Source of the DNA: Heterotrichella gracilis
Lineage: Eukaryota > Sar > Xanthophyceae > Tribonematales > Xanthonemataceae
Direction: 5' to 3'
DNA: 33,508 nt
NCBI GenBank assembly: GCA_032358255.1
Contig: JAULBX010027672.1
Coordinates: 1,574-35,081 of the forward strand
Each line of letters starts with the position of its first letter. The first letter of the stretch is position 1. Of this stretch, positions 8,565-17,559 are shown in pieces. A model generated the notes under the pieces. It saw only the letters and a program-made list of their open reading frames with translations. It was not told the origin of the DNA and did not search any database. The position numbers and the translations under genes are program-made.

Positions 8565-9571
8565 TCAACCCCCTGACCCGCCACTTGCCGCCAGTTGCGC
8601 ATGCTGCGCCCCTGCTATGGCCAGCGTCGCCCGCACCCAGGCGTCCACCTCCGCCCCCGCCATGATGCGATACACATGCACGGCGCGCCGCTGGTCGTCC
8701 ATGCCGTCCACCAGCAGGGACAGGTAAGCCTGCAGAGTCACACAAGGGTTTAGGGATTTGGGTGCAAAAAAGGACCTTTGGTTGCACAGGGACCATGGAC
8801 CGCTGGTCGTCGACAAGCAGGGACAGATAGGCCTGCGGGGGTTAGGGTACCAGTTAGGGTTTAGGGTTTAGGGTGCCGCTTAGGGGAGGCCTGCAGGGAA
8901 ATGGAGGTGCGAGGTTTACACCTAATAAAATGTTTAAGTGACTTGACTTGCGCTTCATACATATTAAGGGTTTAGGGTTTTCAGTGTTTCATGATTCAGC
9001 GCCTCCACCTCATGAAGGAAAGCATTTTTGCCAGGGTTACAAGTTACACAAAATGAGTTACACAAAATGAGTGATGTTTCAGGGTCTAGGGTTCCATGGA
9101 AAACCCTAGGGTTACGCACCTCCACCTCCTGCCCAGTCAGCGTCACCGCACGCTCCCTTAACTGCCTCTCAACATCCATATACAGCCTCAGAAGGGGAAA
9201 CGCAGACGCAAGCACCGCCAAGCGTCCGGGCACAAACCCCCCACCACCCTCCTCGCACCCCCCACCGCTGCCCGCCCCACTGTACATGGTTTCCACCGTT
9301 TCCGCAAAATTGCCCGAGCCCCCCTGGGGGATGAGGGGGACGGTCTGCGGGGGTTGGAAAACCAGGTTTCCTGGGATTTTGGCCTGGAGTGGGGATTCGG
9401 AGGGGTTGCCTGAGCTGGCAGACTGGTGCTGGTGGGTGGTGGGGGGCTGCGGGTGGTCGGGGGGTGGAAGCGGCGGGGCAGGGGGGGTGGGTACCGGCTG
9501 TGGGTTGGGTGGGTGGTGGGGAGGTGGGGGTGCCATGGTGGGGGCTTGAGGTGCCTTGGCAGCGCCTGCAG
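8565..9571 (-). CDS. C-terminal exons 9571-9120 and 8729-8565
   Basis: The first exon starts at one of two CAG acceptors six bases apart (9571 or 9565), both in frame; a tandem acceptor of this kind often gives two isoforms. It encodes a Pro-rich stretch, then RLAVLASAFPLLRLYMDVER and ends GQEVE at donor GTGCGT. The last exon encodes AYLSLLVDGMDDQRRAVHVY, then IMAGAEVDAWVRATLAIAG, ending SGGSGG and TGA. The joined sequence looks like two or three amphipathic helices. Confidence 0.65.
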
Positions 9572-12500
9572 CTGCACACGGGTAGGGTTTTAGGGTTATG
9601 CACGTGGGTAGGGTTTCAGGGTTCTGCACAGCTTTGCGCATCCGTTGTAGTAGCATGGCGCCAATTGCATTGCGTGTAAAAGTCACTACGCACTGACATT
9701 GTACTGGGCATTGTGCTGCAACTACTTGCGGTTGTAACCAGCAGGAACCTTCAAGATTGATGACATGATACAACCATGCAATGCCCTCCCTCCCTGGGTG
9801 CTGCAAGGACATGCTTGACTGATAATCTCACCAATTGGCACGAATCCAAGCAACTACCTGTCTTGCTGAATGGTGCTCATAGCTGCGATCAGCGCCATGA
9901 AGTGTGGTGATGGGGCCAACCTCATGGACCTCAAACCCAAACCCTAAACCCTAAACCCTCACCTCGAGCACTGCGCTGCACCTTGAGCTCCTGCACCGCA
10001 GCCATGGTCCGCTGGATGAACGGGTCTGGCTCCTGAACGCCCGCTGCGTTTGAAATCAAATTTGGGTTTGAATCCGCGTCAGCCCCCTGCTTGACCCTGT
10101 CCTGCGACTGACCGCCCCCTGCTGCATTCAAACTTGGTGCGGGCTGCAGATTTGAATTCAAACCCGCTGCGGGGCTGGCAGTGGAGTGGGTGCCAGCTGT
10201 CGAGAGCCGGGCTGACCTCCTTCGCACAGAGCCAACAGAATAAAACCTTGAATTGTTGTCAAGAATTTGAGGCCTGTCCAGCCTTGCACATGACTGGGGG
10301 CCCGCAGCGGCAGATTCGGGAAGGCTGTCCTCCCTGCAATGGCCATGTGACGCGCCCGAGGGGGGGCATATCACGTGAGTGTGTCCCCCCGTTGCGTTGA
10401 CTGTACCACCACCACCTCCTGGTGCCCCCTGGTGGGAATTCTGTTGATGGTGTCCCCCTTGCTGCATCTGGTGGGGGGGGTGGGGGGTGGGGCAGAACAC
10501 CGCCTGGGGTGTGACTCCTTGTGAATCCAACCCCTGCAGGGTTGGGGGCTGCATACTTTCCCCCCCTGGCGGTGAAAATGTTGCCCCCCTTGGCACACTC
10601 AAGGGGTGAGTGTTACTGTGGACCCCACTGGGGAGGGGAGGAGGCGCTCCCCCCCCCGAAAACGTGCCTGGAATGCCCCCCGCCGCCTGTCCCCCGGGAC
10701 TGCATTGGATTGAGGAGGCCCTGGCAGCCAGGATGGAACCCCCGCCCTCCAACCCTCCCATCGGCTGATTTGACATTACCGCCCCCTGGCCTCCCACTCC
10801 ACCACCCAACCCCAGCGCCTGCGGCGGCAGCATCGCCTGGGGGGTGGTGGGATCGATGGCAAAGGGGAGGGTGGCCAGTAGGGTGGCGCCACCTGGCAGT
10901 CCCTGCAAGGGGGCGATTTGCAAGCTGGGGGTACTGGGGAGGGCGCTGGGGGGTACTGGGTTCGGTGCCTGGCCCAGGGGGGGTGCGGTGGGGGTGGGGA
11001 GACGAGGGGAGGCGGAGGGTGGGGGGGCTGTCTGGGGGTAAACCTGGAGCACTCTCCCCTTGTGTATGGGGGGTAGGTAGGGACGGGCTCGGCGGGTGGG
11101 GTGGCCGTCTCTGGGGGGGCCGGATGATGGCTGTGGCTGTGGCTGTGGCTGTGGCTGGTGGTGTGGTTGTGGTTGTGGCTGTGGCTGCGGTTGCTGTTGC
11201 GGTTGCAGTTGTGGTTGTAACGGCGGGTGTATTTGTGGGTGGTGCTGGTGCTGTTGCTGGTGGTACTGTGCGGGTTGTCGCTGATCGAGGAGGTACGTTA
11301 TTGTTTGGTGGTAGGGGATGGGGGTGCCAGCTGTCACTGCAATTCGGGCACACAGAAAGCCCTGAGAGGTGAAACATGGAACATGTGGAGAAGGAACCAG
11401 TGTGCATGTGCAGGCATGCACGTAACTGAAGTGCGCCTGGATGAACAAAATAGGGGTGTTTGAACAGCATGTCTACTGAAACAATTCTACAAGTTGCAAT
11501 TGCCAGCAAACCAGGTCCCGTGGAGTCATTCTCAGGTCCACACCTCAAAAGCAGGACAAAGCACAAGCCACCAAATGCGCAAACCCTCTCTCTAATCATC
11601 CACTTACGCTGCCTGTCAGTAACCTCCACCACTTGCGTTGGTGTGAACCCTAGGGTGCGCCTGGGTAGGGCCGCCTGCAGGCAAAAAAAGTCTATTAGGG
11701 TGTATATAGGGTATCAGCAAGGGTTCAGGTGTCAGAGAGCAACCCTCGACAGGCATTAGGGTTGGTGCAATGAGCAGCCTTTGAATGCTTCAATAAAGCT
11801 TCGTTTAGAGATCTAGCACCCAGCAGGTCAAATTGCGCAAGATTACAGATGGTGTAGACATTGCCCAATGATTGCACCATTCTACTTGGCGCCGGATATG
11901 CGCCTTCCCCACCCAACACGCACACACCCACCTCCTACCACCACCACGCACCACCCAAAACCACCACCAGCGTGTTCAAGATGATAGAAATCCCTCCTTT
12001 CCCCACCCGCCACGCACACACACACACCACCCTTAACCCTACCCACCACGCACACACACCACCCACCACCACCACCAATGCTTTCAAGATGATAGAAATC
12101 CCTCCTTATCCCCACCCACCGCGCACACACACCCCACCAACAACAACAACTACCTGGAGGGCATTCAAGATGACATAATTCCCACCTCACCCACCCCCAC
12201 CCCCAATCCGCACCCACCACGCACCCACCCACCACCACCCACCACCCACCTGCAGCACATTCACGCTGACAGTCTTCTGCTGGCGGCGGCGGGAGGGGGG
12301 GATGGCGGTGGTGTCATTGAACGTGAATTCGAATACCTGGTCCAATGGTTCCCCCCCGCGTCCATAATTTGGACCCTGGGGTTGGTGTGGGTGGTAGGGC
12401 TGGTGAGGCGGCTGTGGTGGTGGCAGCGGTGGTGGTGGTGTGGGTGTGGAGGGCAGTGGGAGGCACACGGTGGCGGCACACCTCCTACAAGGGGAGGGGG

Positions 12501-13278
12501 GTGAATGGGGTGGCAGGGGGTTGGAAGGTGATGTGATGGGAAGATAGGGATGGGAGGATTGGTAAGGCTATTGTGGCGGGTAAGGGAGGCACCAGCCCGC
12601 TCCTTGCAAAGAACCCGGGCTTTTTTAAAGTTCACGCAACACCCGGGGGGAGAAATTCATGGAACACCAAGCACTTAGGGAGGGATACACGCATGCGGCA
12701 CACCTGCTGCAAGGGAAGATGGATGCTTGCAATGCCACGGGCAAGGGGCAGAGCGCCATCCATTGCGCAAGATGCACAAATGGGCAAGAAGTGTGAAGTC
12801 CTTGGTTCCAAGCAGGGCTGTAAAGCAATTGCACTTAACCACTTTTCATCCGCTTGCGCTGCAACAGTGCCATGGATGTAACAACAACCGCCTTCATCCC
12901 ATGCGATTCATGCATGCACTCGGTCCTTTCCAGAAAATCCAACCCCCCACCTCCCACCACTCCGCCACCCCACCACTCCACCGCCCCACCACCCCACCAC
13001 CCCACCACCCACCTTGCAGCCGCCGGTTGCATCCCCCCCGAGGCAGGGATGTGTGGAAGGGACAGGGTGCGGGGCAGGGATCCCGACCCACAGTCAGACC
13101 CAAACCCAGACCCTAGGCCAGACCCTAGCCGGAACCCTAGGTCAGAGCCCGAGCCCCAGCTGGGGAGGCGGGACTCTGTTCGCGACAGCCCCCTTGGGCT
13201 GGTGGGTGGTGGGGAGTCGAGGAGGGGGAGGAGCGGTGGGTGGTGGTGGTGGTCATGGTGGTGGTGGTGGTGATCCAT
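8565..13278 (-). CDS. Gln/Pro-rich protein of unknown function, six exons
   Basis: Minus-strand model, 5' to 3': 13278-13013, 12484-12250, 11674-11608, 11336-9963, 9571-9120 (or from 9565), 8729-8565. Each junction is GT-AG and in phase; total about 850 residues ending TGA. Contents: His-rich start, Gly/Ser-rich stretch, a short conserved-looking core (VFEFTFNDTTAIPPSRRRQQ, KTVSVNVLQ, TLGFTPTQVVEVTDRQL), a long Gln/Pro tract, a Pro-rich stretch and a helical C-terminus (LRLYMDVERQLRERAVTLT, then EAYLSLLVDGMDDQRRAVHV). I recognise no family; low-complexity plus helical ends would suit a transcriptional or scaffold protein, but that is speculation. The ATG at 13278 is provisional: TAG precedes it in frame at 13308, but an acceptor CAG just before 13294 could mean an upstream exon. 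Confidence 0.6.
8801..8836 (-). repeat. Copy of the last exon's start within the intron
   Basis: CGCTGGTCGTCGACAAGCAG and GGACAGATAGGCCTGC repeat the plus-strand sequence at 8690-8733, minus about nine bases. It includes a degenerate version of the acceptor region. Confidence 0.7.
8854..8873 (+). repeat. Intronic TTTAGGG-type motif run
   Basis: Two to three consecutive GTTTAGGG-like units in an intron of the Gln/Pro-rich gene. The motif is that of plant-type telomeres, but the run is far too short and internal to be a chromosome end. Another run (CCCTAAACCCTAAACCC) is at 9940-9959, and a third at 2958-2975. Confidence 0.85.
9963..11336 (-). CDS. Large Gln/Pro-rich exon
   Basis: About 457 codons after GAATTGCAG. 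It opens TAGTPIPYHQTITYLLDQRQ, passes through PQPQ/HHQPQ runs and a Pro/Gly-rich centre, and ends DPFIQRTMAAVQELKVQRSA before donor GTGAGG. The last segment is probably helical. Low complexity dominates. Confidence 0.65.
11608..12484 (-). CDS. Core exons 12484-12250 and 11674-11608
   Basis: The 78-codon exon follows CCTTGTAG and runs from RCAATVCLPLPSTP through a Pro/His-rich stretch to VFEFTFNDTTAIPPSRRRQQ and KTVSVNVLQ. The 22-codon exon encodes AALPRRTLGFTPTQVVEV and TDRQ, ending in phase 1 before GTAAGT. The non-repetitive, ordered-looking sequence across this junction is the best candidate for a folded domain here, but I do not recognise it. Confidence 0.6.
11955..12180 (-). repeat. Three copies of an exon end with donor side
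   Basis: On the minus strand, segments encoding VILNALQ (about 12170-12150), IILKAL (about 12095-12075) and IILNTL (about 11990-11970) each run into GTAGTTGTTG or GTGGTGGTGG. They copy the end of exon 12484-12250, which reads VSVNVLQ before GTGGGTGGTGG. Spacing is about 80-100 bases. Confidence 0.6.
12625..12740 (-). repeat. Decayed copy of the start of exon 12484-12250
   Basis: The minus strand reads TTCCCTTGCAG, then codes RCAACVYPSLSAW in the frame that gives RCAATVCLPLPS in the intact exon. Similarity ends soon after and the frame reaches a stop, so it is probably a non-functional upstream copy. Confidence 0.55.
13013..13278 (-). CDS. Putative first exon, His- and Gly/Ser-rich
   Basis: Encodes MDHHHHHHDHHHHPP, then SRTESRLPSWGSGSD and alternating GLGSGFGSD, ending QPAAA with two bases of an Arg codon before donor GTGGGT. 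The following exon starts with the one base needed. The His run is coded by a GGT-rich simple repeat on the plus strand (13236-13272). Confidence 0.5.
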
Positions 13279-14832
13279 GTAAAGGGGTGGCTGCCTGCAC
13301 ACATGCTAAGTATTACCCAATCTTAGTGGCACTGACCCTCAAATATCACTGTGGCAGATTGAAGAAAGGCATCCAATGGCCATCCTACCGGCGGTCTGTT
13401 CACCAACACTGTCTTCAGTGGAGAACAGTGAACTTGCCTGAACTGAATATCAGCACCGTAAAAGTACGCATGTGTATGCAGATTCAATGCATGAAGAGTT
13501 CCCATTGTCTGTCTGGAAATGTGAAGCACGACGCAAAATTTAATCGCTTACAAGTGTGCAAAAGCAGACACATTGACAGTGACTTCCAGCCAGGTCTGAG
13601 CCAGCAACAGGTGTGCGTTGGAACCATTAGAACCAACCAACAGCAACCCTCACGTCTGACATCCATGTGACGAAAACACTGGCAATGTGTTGCTTCAAAC
13701 TTGAAAGGTAATGTGCACAATGGCGGCGTCGGTGCTGTATGCTTTCTGATCAGCATTGCACGTCACCAGAGCTGAGCCTCTCAAACCACGGTAGTCTGAG
13801 ATATGTTGTCGTACCCACCTTGGTTTCCTGTCCCTGTACTAGTAAACTTCCGGTACTCCTTTACGTCTGAACAGCTGTTTACTGCCTTGCTCTGTCCGTG
13901 TTTTGTAACGCTGCGTAGGTCTGGTGTGCGCCATTCACAGTGGGGTGGCACTGCCGCCTTTCACAGCCGTGGTAGAATTCTATAAAAAAGCATCGCCTTA
14001 CCAAAACAGCGGCTGCGGCATGCTATGGAAGGGGAAGCTGAATTCAAGGAAGGTACAGCAGCTTCCACCTGTGAATGAATGGACGTATATGACCCTTCGC
14101 AAGCAACTATGCTGCGAGTCAGACATACCGTGCGGGCAGGAGCCCGGCCTGGGCACTGGCCACTGCGTTGTGATCAACCACGGAGTCCGAGGAGCAATTA
14201 TACAGGGCTTGCCCCGCCACGATAGTATGCTGTGCTCTTCACGCTCGTACGTGCAATACGCTCGTGCGGAAAGCTGCCTGCCTTTAAAGCTTCCGCTGCG
14301 CACGGCAATTTCCCACGGATCGACCCACGCAGTACCCCCACATGTGGGCACTGCCAGAAAACCCTAGTCAAGGGTTGACTGCCCATTTATTGGTAGGTAC
14401 CGGAGGGGGGGTACCCTCCAGTGAGGGCATATTTGACTGTGCAACCAGCCAGTCACAAGCACGACCAGGGCAGCATGCCATACAGTTTATGTGGCAACAG
14501 CAGCCACCATATGCCGCGCATAAGCTGTAAAATAGTGCCAAATGGTATCAGAAGACGCTGCCATAAGGCATGAAGCCAACCATCTGGCTGCCTATAGGAT
14601 GCAGAAATTACCAGCAAATTTGTAAAATCTGGATGCCCGTTCCCTCTCATGTGATTCCCTCTAAAATCTGAGCGAGCGCCATCCATTTGTTTTTTATGAT
14701 GTTCCATGAGAAAAACTGTTGTGAAACGCTCTGACATACCCTCTTCCCCATTTCTCCATGCCCCCCCTGCCTGATGCCCTACCCACAGCGAGGCATGCAT
14801 GCAGACTCCTCAGCCATCCCCTCTTCCTCCCA
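13279..14832. other. Intergenic stretch, no supported gene
   Basis: Apart from the dispersed repeat at about 14229-14530, I see no coherent coding signal. The longest plus frame (13924-14367, 147 codons) runs into that repeat and has no domain or splice context, so I do not call it. Confidence 0.45.
14229..14535 (+). repeat. Dispersed repeat, copy A
   Basis: About 300 bases related to 26779-27100. Shared landmarks in order: TGCTCTTC, TTTAAGCTTCC or TTAAAGCTTCC, CCCACGGATCGACCC, AAAACCCTAGTCAAGGGTT, GACTGTGCAACCAGCCA and CACCATATG followed by TGCCGCGCA. No long coding frame is conserved between the copies, so a non-autonomous mobile element is possible. Confidence 0.75.
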
Positions 14833-15281
14833 TTACACCTCCACATCATGTGAGTACTGCTCTTCTAACTCCCTAGGTGGCTCCCAGGGATGCCCAGCAA
14901 TGGCGTGATACAGCGCCTCCACCTGTTGGGCCTCCTCCGCCAGCCCACGCCCCCTTGCTGCAGCCATTGATGGGTGGAACGTCACGGCCGGAGTGTCACA
15001 GCCACCCATGGCCTGTTCTACCACCAATGCGCGGTTTATAATGGTCCAGTTGCCACCTGACCTGTCGTTGTGATACCGGATGGTGTAGATGCAGGGCAAC
15101 CAGTGCTGGCTTCTGATTGCCACGATGTTGCCCTGGCGTAGGCTCATCTTCAGGGATGGGTGCATCGGCAGGTGCATCCTCAAAGTTTGGCGGGTGTTGG
15201 CGTGAGCCGGGCTGGTGTTGATGACGTCCAGCTGGAGCAGGTTTGACATGTGGCGGGGGTCAATTTGATGAAATTGCCAGC
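14833..15281 (-). CDS. Terminal exon of an unrecognised protein, 5' partial
   Basis: Open minus frame with exon-like codon use, from a possible acceptor (AAATGGAG, 15282) to TAA at 14835-14833, about 148 codons. Segments: WQFHQIDPRHMSNLLQLDVI, TLRMHLPMHPSLKMSLRQGN, IVAIRSQHWLPCIYTIRYHN, then an Ala/Glu-rich helix and an acidic tail (ELEEQYSHDVEV). The middle alternates hydrophobic and polar residues as in a beta-rich domain, perhaps SH3-like or barrel-like, but I recognise no family. Upstream exons are not identified; the open frame continues to 15402 without a clear start. It is separated from the Gln/Pro-rich gene by its own stop. Confidence 0.5.
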
Positions 15282-15404
15282 CTCCATTTGCGGAAAGATA
15301 AGCAACAGGATAATGGTAGGCCCGCAAGGACCTTTCTGCATTACGAGTACGTATGGGTACAGCAGTGCATCTATAAAGGAGTACAGACAAGTATTGCATC
15401 AAGG

Positions 15405-16729
15405 TATGCTATACATTCCCGCAATGTGATAAACGCAATGTTTTGTTTCCTCTGAATCATTATGAATAAATTGAATACATTTTCTTTCACTTGCATTACA
15501 GCCATGCATATCCATTTGCGTGTGGAATTTGGCTCTGGTATGACAGATCAGCGCCGCCATTGCAATGTCATGCTGGCTGCAGCGGCTGCCTAAGGAATGC
15601 AGGGCATGGGTCCATTCAAGTGCCCTTCATCTGCAACACCTTGAGCAACGGTAGCCTGCTAATGGCGTGTCTTGTATGGTGTTGATTGTCTGGCTAGGAA
15701 GGATCAGGTGCTCTAGGTTCACACAGCTGTGCATTGTTTTCCCTAGGGAGGCCAAATGCAGTCCAAGCACCGCAAGGGCTCCATTGTAAAACTTTTAGTC
15801 CAGAAATGGAGAGCTTGACCAGCTGGTGTGGCAACATGTAGCAGCTGGCTGGACGGCTTGCATGGTCAATGATTCATCAGATGTCCAATTGGAGGCTAGT
15901 CAAACATACCAGGCCGCACCCACCGCTTTGTCTGGGGGAAAGGCAAGGTTGCGTAGATGTTTGGGGGTAGAGTCTGACAACACCAGCCTGCCCAACTCAG
16001 GATGTATGCCATCTAGTAGGCACCGGCGCAGCTTGAAGCTCAGCTGGTGGTGGCTGCCAGCCTTGGCGAAAGGCTGCTAATGGCAGTAGGGTGCGGCCTG
16101 TAAGCTGCGGTCCAGGTTGAGGAGGCTAACTGCTGCCACATGTTACAGAGCTTTAGGATCCTACAAGCATGTGGCACGCAACACTGCTATTGTTTCCTGG
16201 CCCAGATAATGGCTGAATGGCTATTAGCAATTGACTGAACTGAATTTGCCAAATTTCGGAAATTTGCAAGTAGCTTTGGAGTCAACCAGTATGCACGTGC
16301 AGTATGCCGCGGCACCCTTTATGAGTCTTGATTACTGCAAAAGACATTTGAACACGGTGTATACGGTGCACATTGCCAGACTTGGTGCAGCGCGATTGTG
16401 ATGAAATCATTTCCTTGTTAAAGTAGTGTTCTATAGATATTTAACTGATATCATCGTTCCTGACACAAGGGTCCTTTGCCAACACAAAGGTCCTTCACCA
16501 AGGCAAAAAACAACATACCTCCACCAGAATCACAAAGGGATGTCCAACTTGGATCCTGAGATGAAAATGAACTTAAAATAGAATACAAACTTGGAACTAC
16601 TAAGCCTACCAGCACAGCGTCCGCTGAAACGTGTTGTGGCTTGTAAGTGCGTATTGTACAGCGCAGCGCACTTATTGATGTACGTGTTGGCAACGTTGCT
16701 TGATCGTGCGCAGCCAAATGGGTGATGCT
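15405..16729. other. Gene-poor stretch, possible leucine-rich relic
   Basis: No intact gene. On the minus strand between about 16140 and 15600, broken frames give Leu-rich pieces (AVSLLNLDRSL, GRLVLSDSTPKHLRNLAF, CVNLEHLILPSQTIN) interrupted by stops. They are faintly like leucine-rich repeats and could be a dead gene or unspliced exons of the 14833-15281 gene. The evidence is weak. Confidence 0.25.
16143..16147 (-). terminator. Possible TGTAA poly(A) signal
   Basis: TGTAA on the minus strand about 580 bases after the stop of the multi-module secreted protein. It is the first I noticed in that direction; weak evidence. Confidence 0.25.
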
Positions 16730-17559
16730 TTATACCTTGGTCCACAACCTGAATATGTAGTCAGTGGTTGGCTCTGCAATGTATGCTGCAGAGCCGTCTT
16801 TATAATATCCTAAAGAGGTGGCAAAGTAGACACTCCCCGGGATGACGTCATGGCAGTAAAAAACCCCGCCGCCGCCGGACGTCTCTTGGACCAGAATCCA
16901 AGCGTACATCTGGCCAGCGTGGATGGGAGCGGAGGTGCCGGCAATGGTGAAAGAGACCCTGCAAGCATATGGATGGTGTTGTCAGGGGTTCAACCAGCAC
17001 ACCCAGCACTACAAGCCCCGCAGTGATCGAATCTGTGCGGCACAATGCCAGCACATACTCCTACCAGATTGTAGTTGGGATGGTGAGGGCAGCCTATTTC
17101 TGCACCTCTACTGTTGCAGCAAAATCGGGTTGTTTCTTGGATGCCACACCGACTAATACAACACTGGTGGCCATGGGGCAACCACATCAACCTCACAGTT
17201 GACGTTGTACATGCCTGCGGTGCATGCACCCATGCCTCCCCCACCACGCTGCCGATAAGGAGCTTTTGTGCAACGCGTGCTCCCATGCCCCACCACGCAC
17301 CATTCCCTTGTGAGGCTCACGGTGGGGTCCACATCCACCACCCCTGAGGTGGCCAACAGAGTCCCTCGAGGTCCGTCAAGGTGCACCTCCAGCTTGTAGG
17401 AGGTGGAGCTGGATGTGGAAGGCTGAATCCACAGGTCGATCCCGTCGACGTACAAGTTGGCCAAAGTGCTGAGCGGGGTGAAGGTCTGTACAGCGCCACC
17501 GCCCATGGGTCCACGTGGGCCGTCAAATGGGTCATCACAGGAGACGACCACATCCAGCC
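16730..17559 (-). CDS. Module 5 (A 17559-17301, B 16958-16730), C-terminal
   Basis: A exon: LDVVVSCDDPFDGPRGPMGG, QTFTPLSTLANLYVDGIDLW, YKLEVHLDGPRGTLLATS. B exon: VSFTIAGTSAPIHAGQMYAW, VFYCHDVIPGSVYF, DYIFRLWTK, then Val and TAA. Other modules continue from LWTK into a Pro linker, so the chain appears to end here without one. The AAG-GTATAA junction could in principle be a donor to a further exon, but I see none downstream. Confidence 0.8.

Noticed and set aside
8854..8873. Chromosome-end telomere
   Set aside because: Only two or three internal units within an intron; not an array.
10521..11372. Plus-strand 283-codon open frame opposite the Gln/Pro-rich exon
   Set aside because: Composition is the complement of the Pro/Gln runs and it lacks phase-matched neighbours.
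13924..14367. 147-codon plus ORF as a gene
   Set aside because: Its second half lies in a dispersed repeat whose other copy does not keep the frame; no domain.
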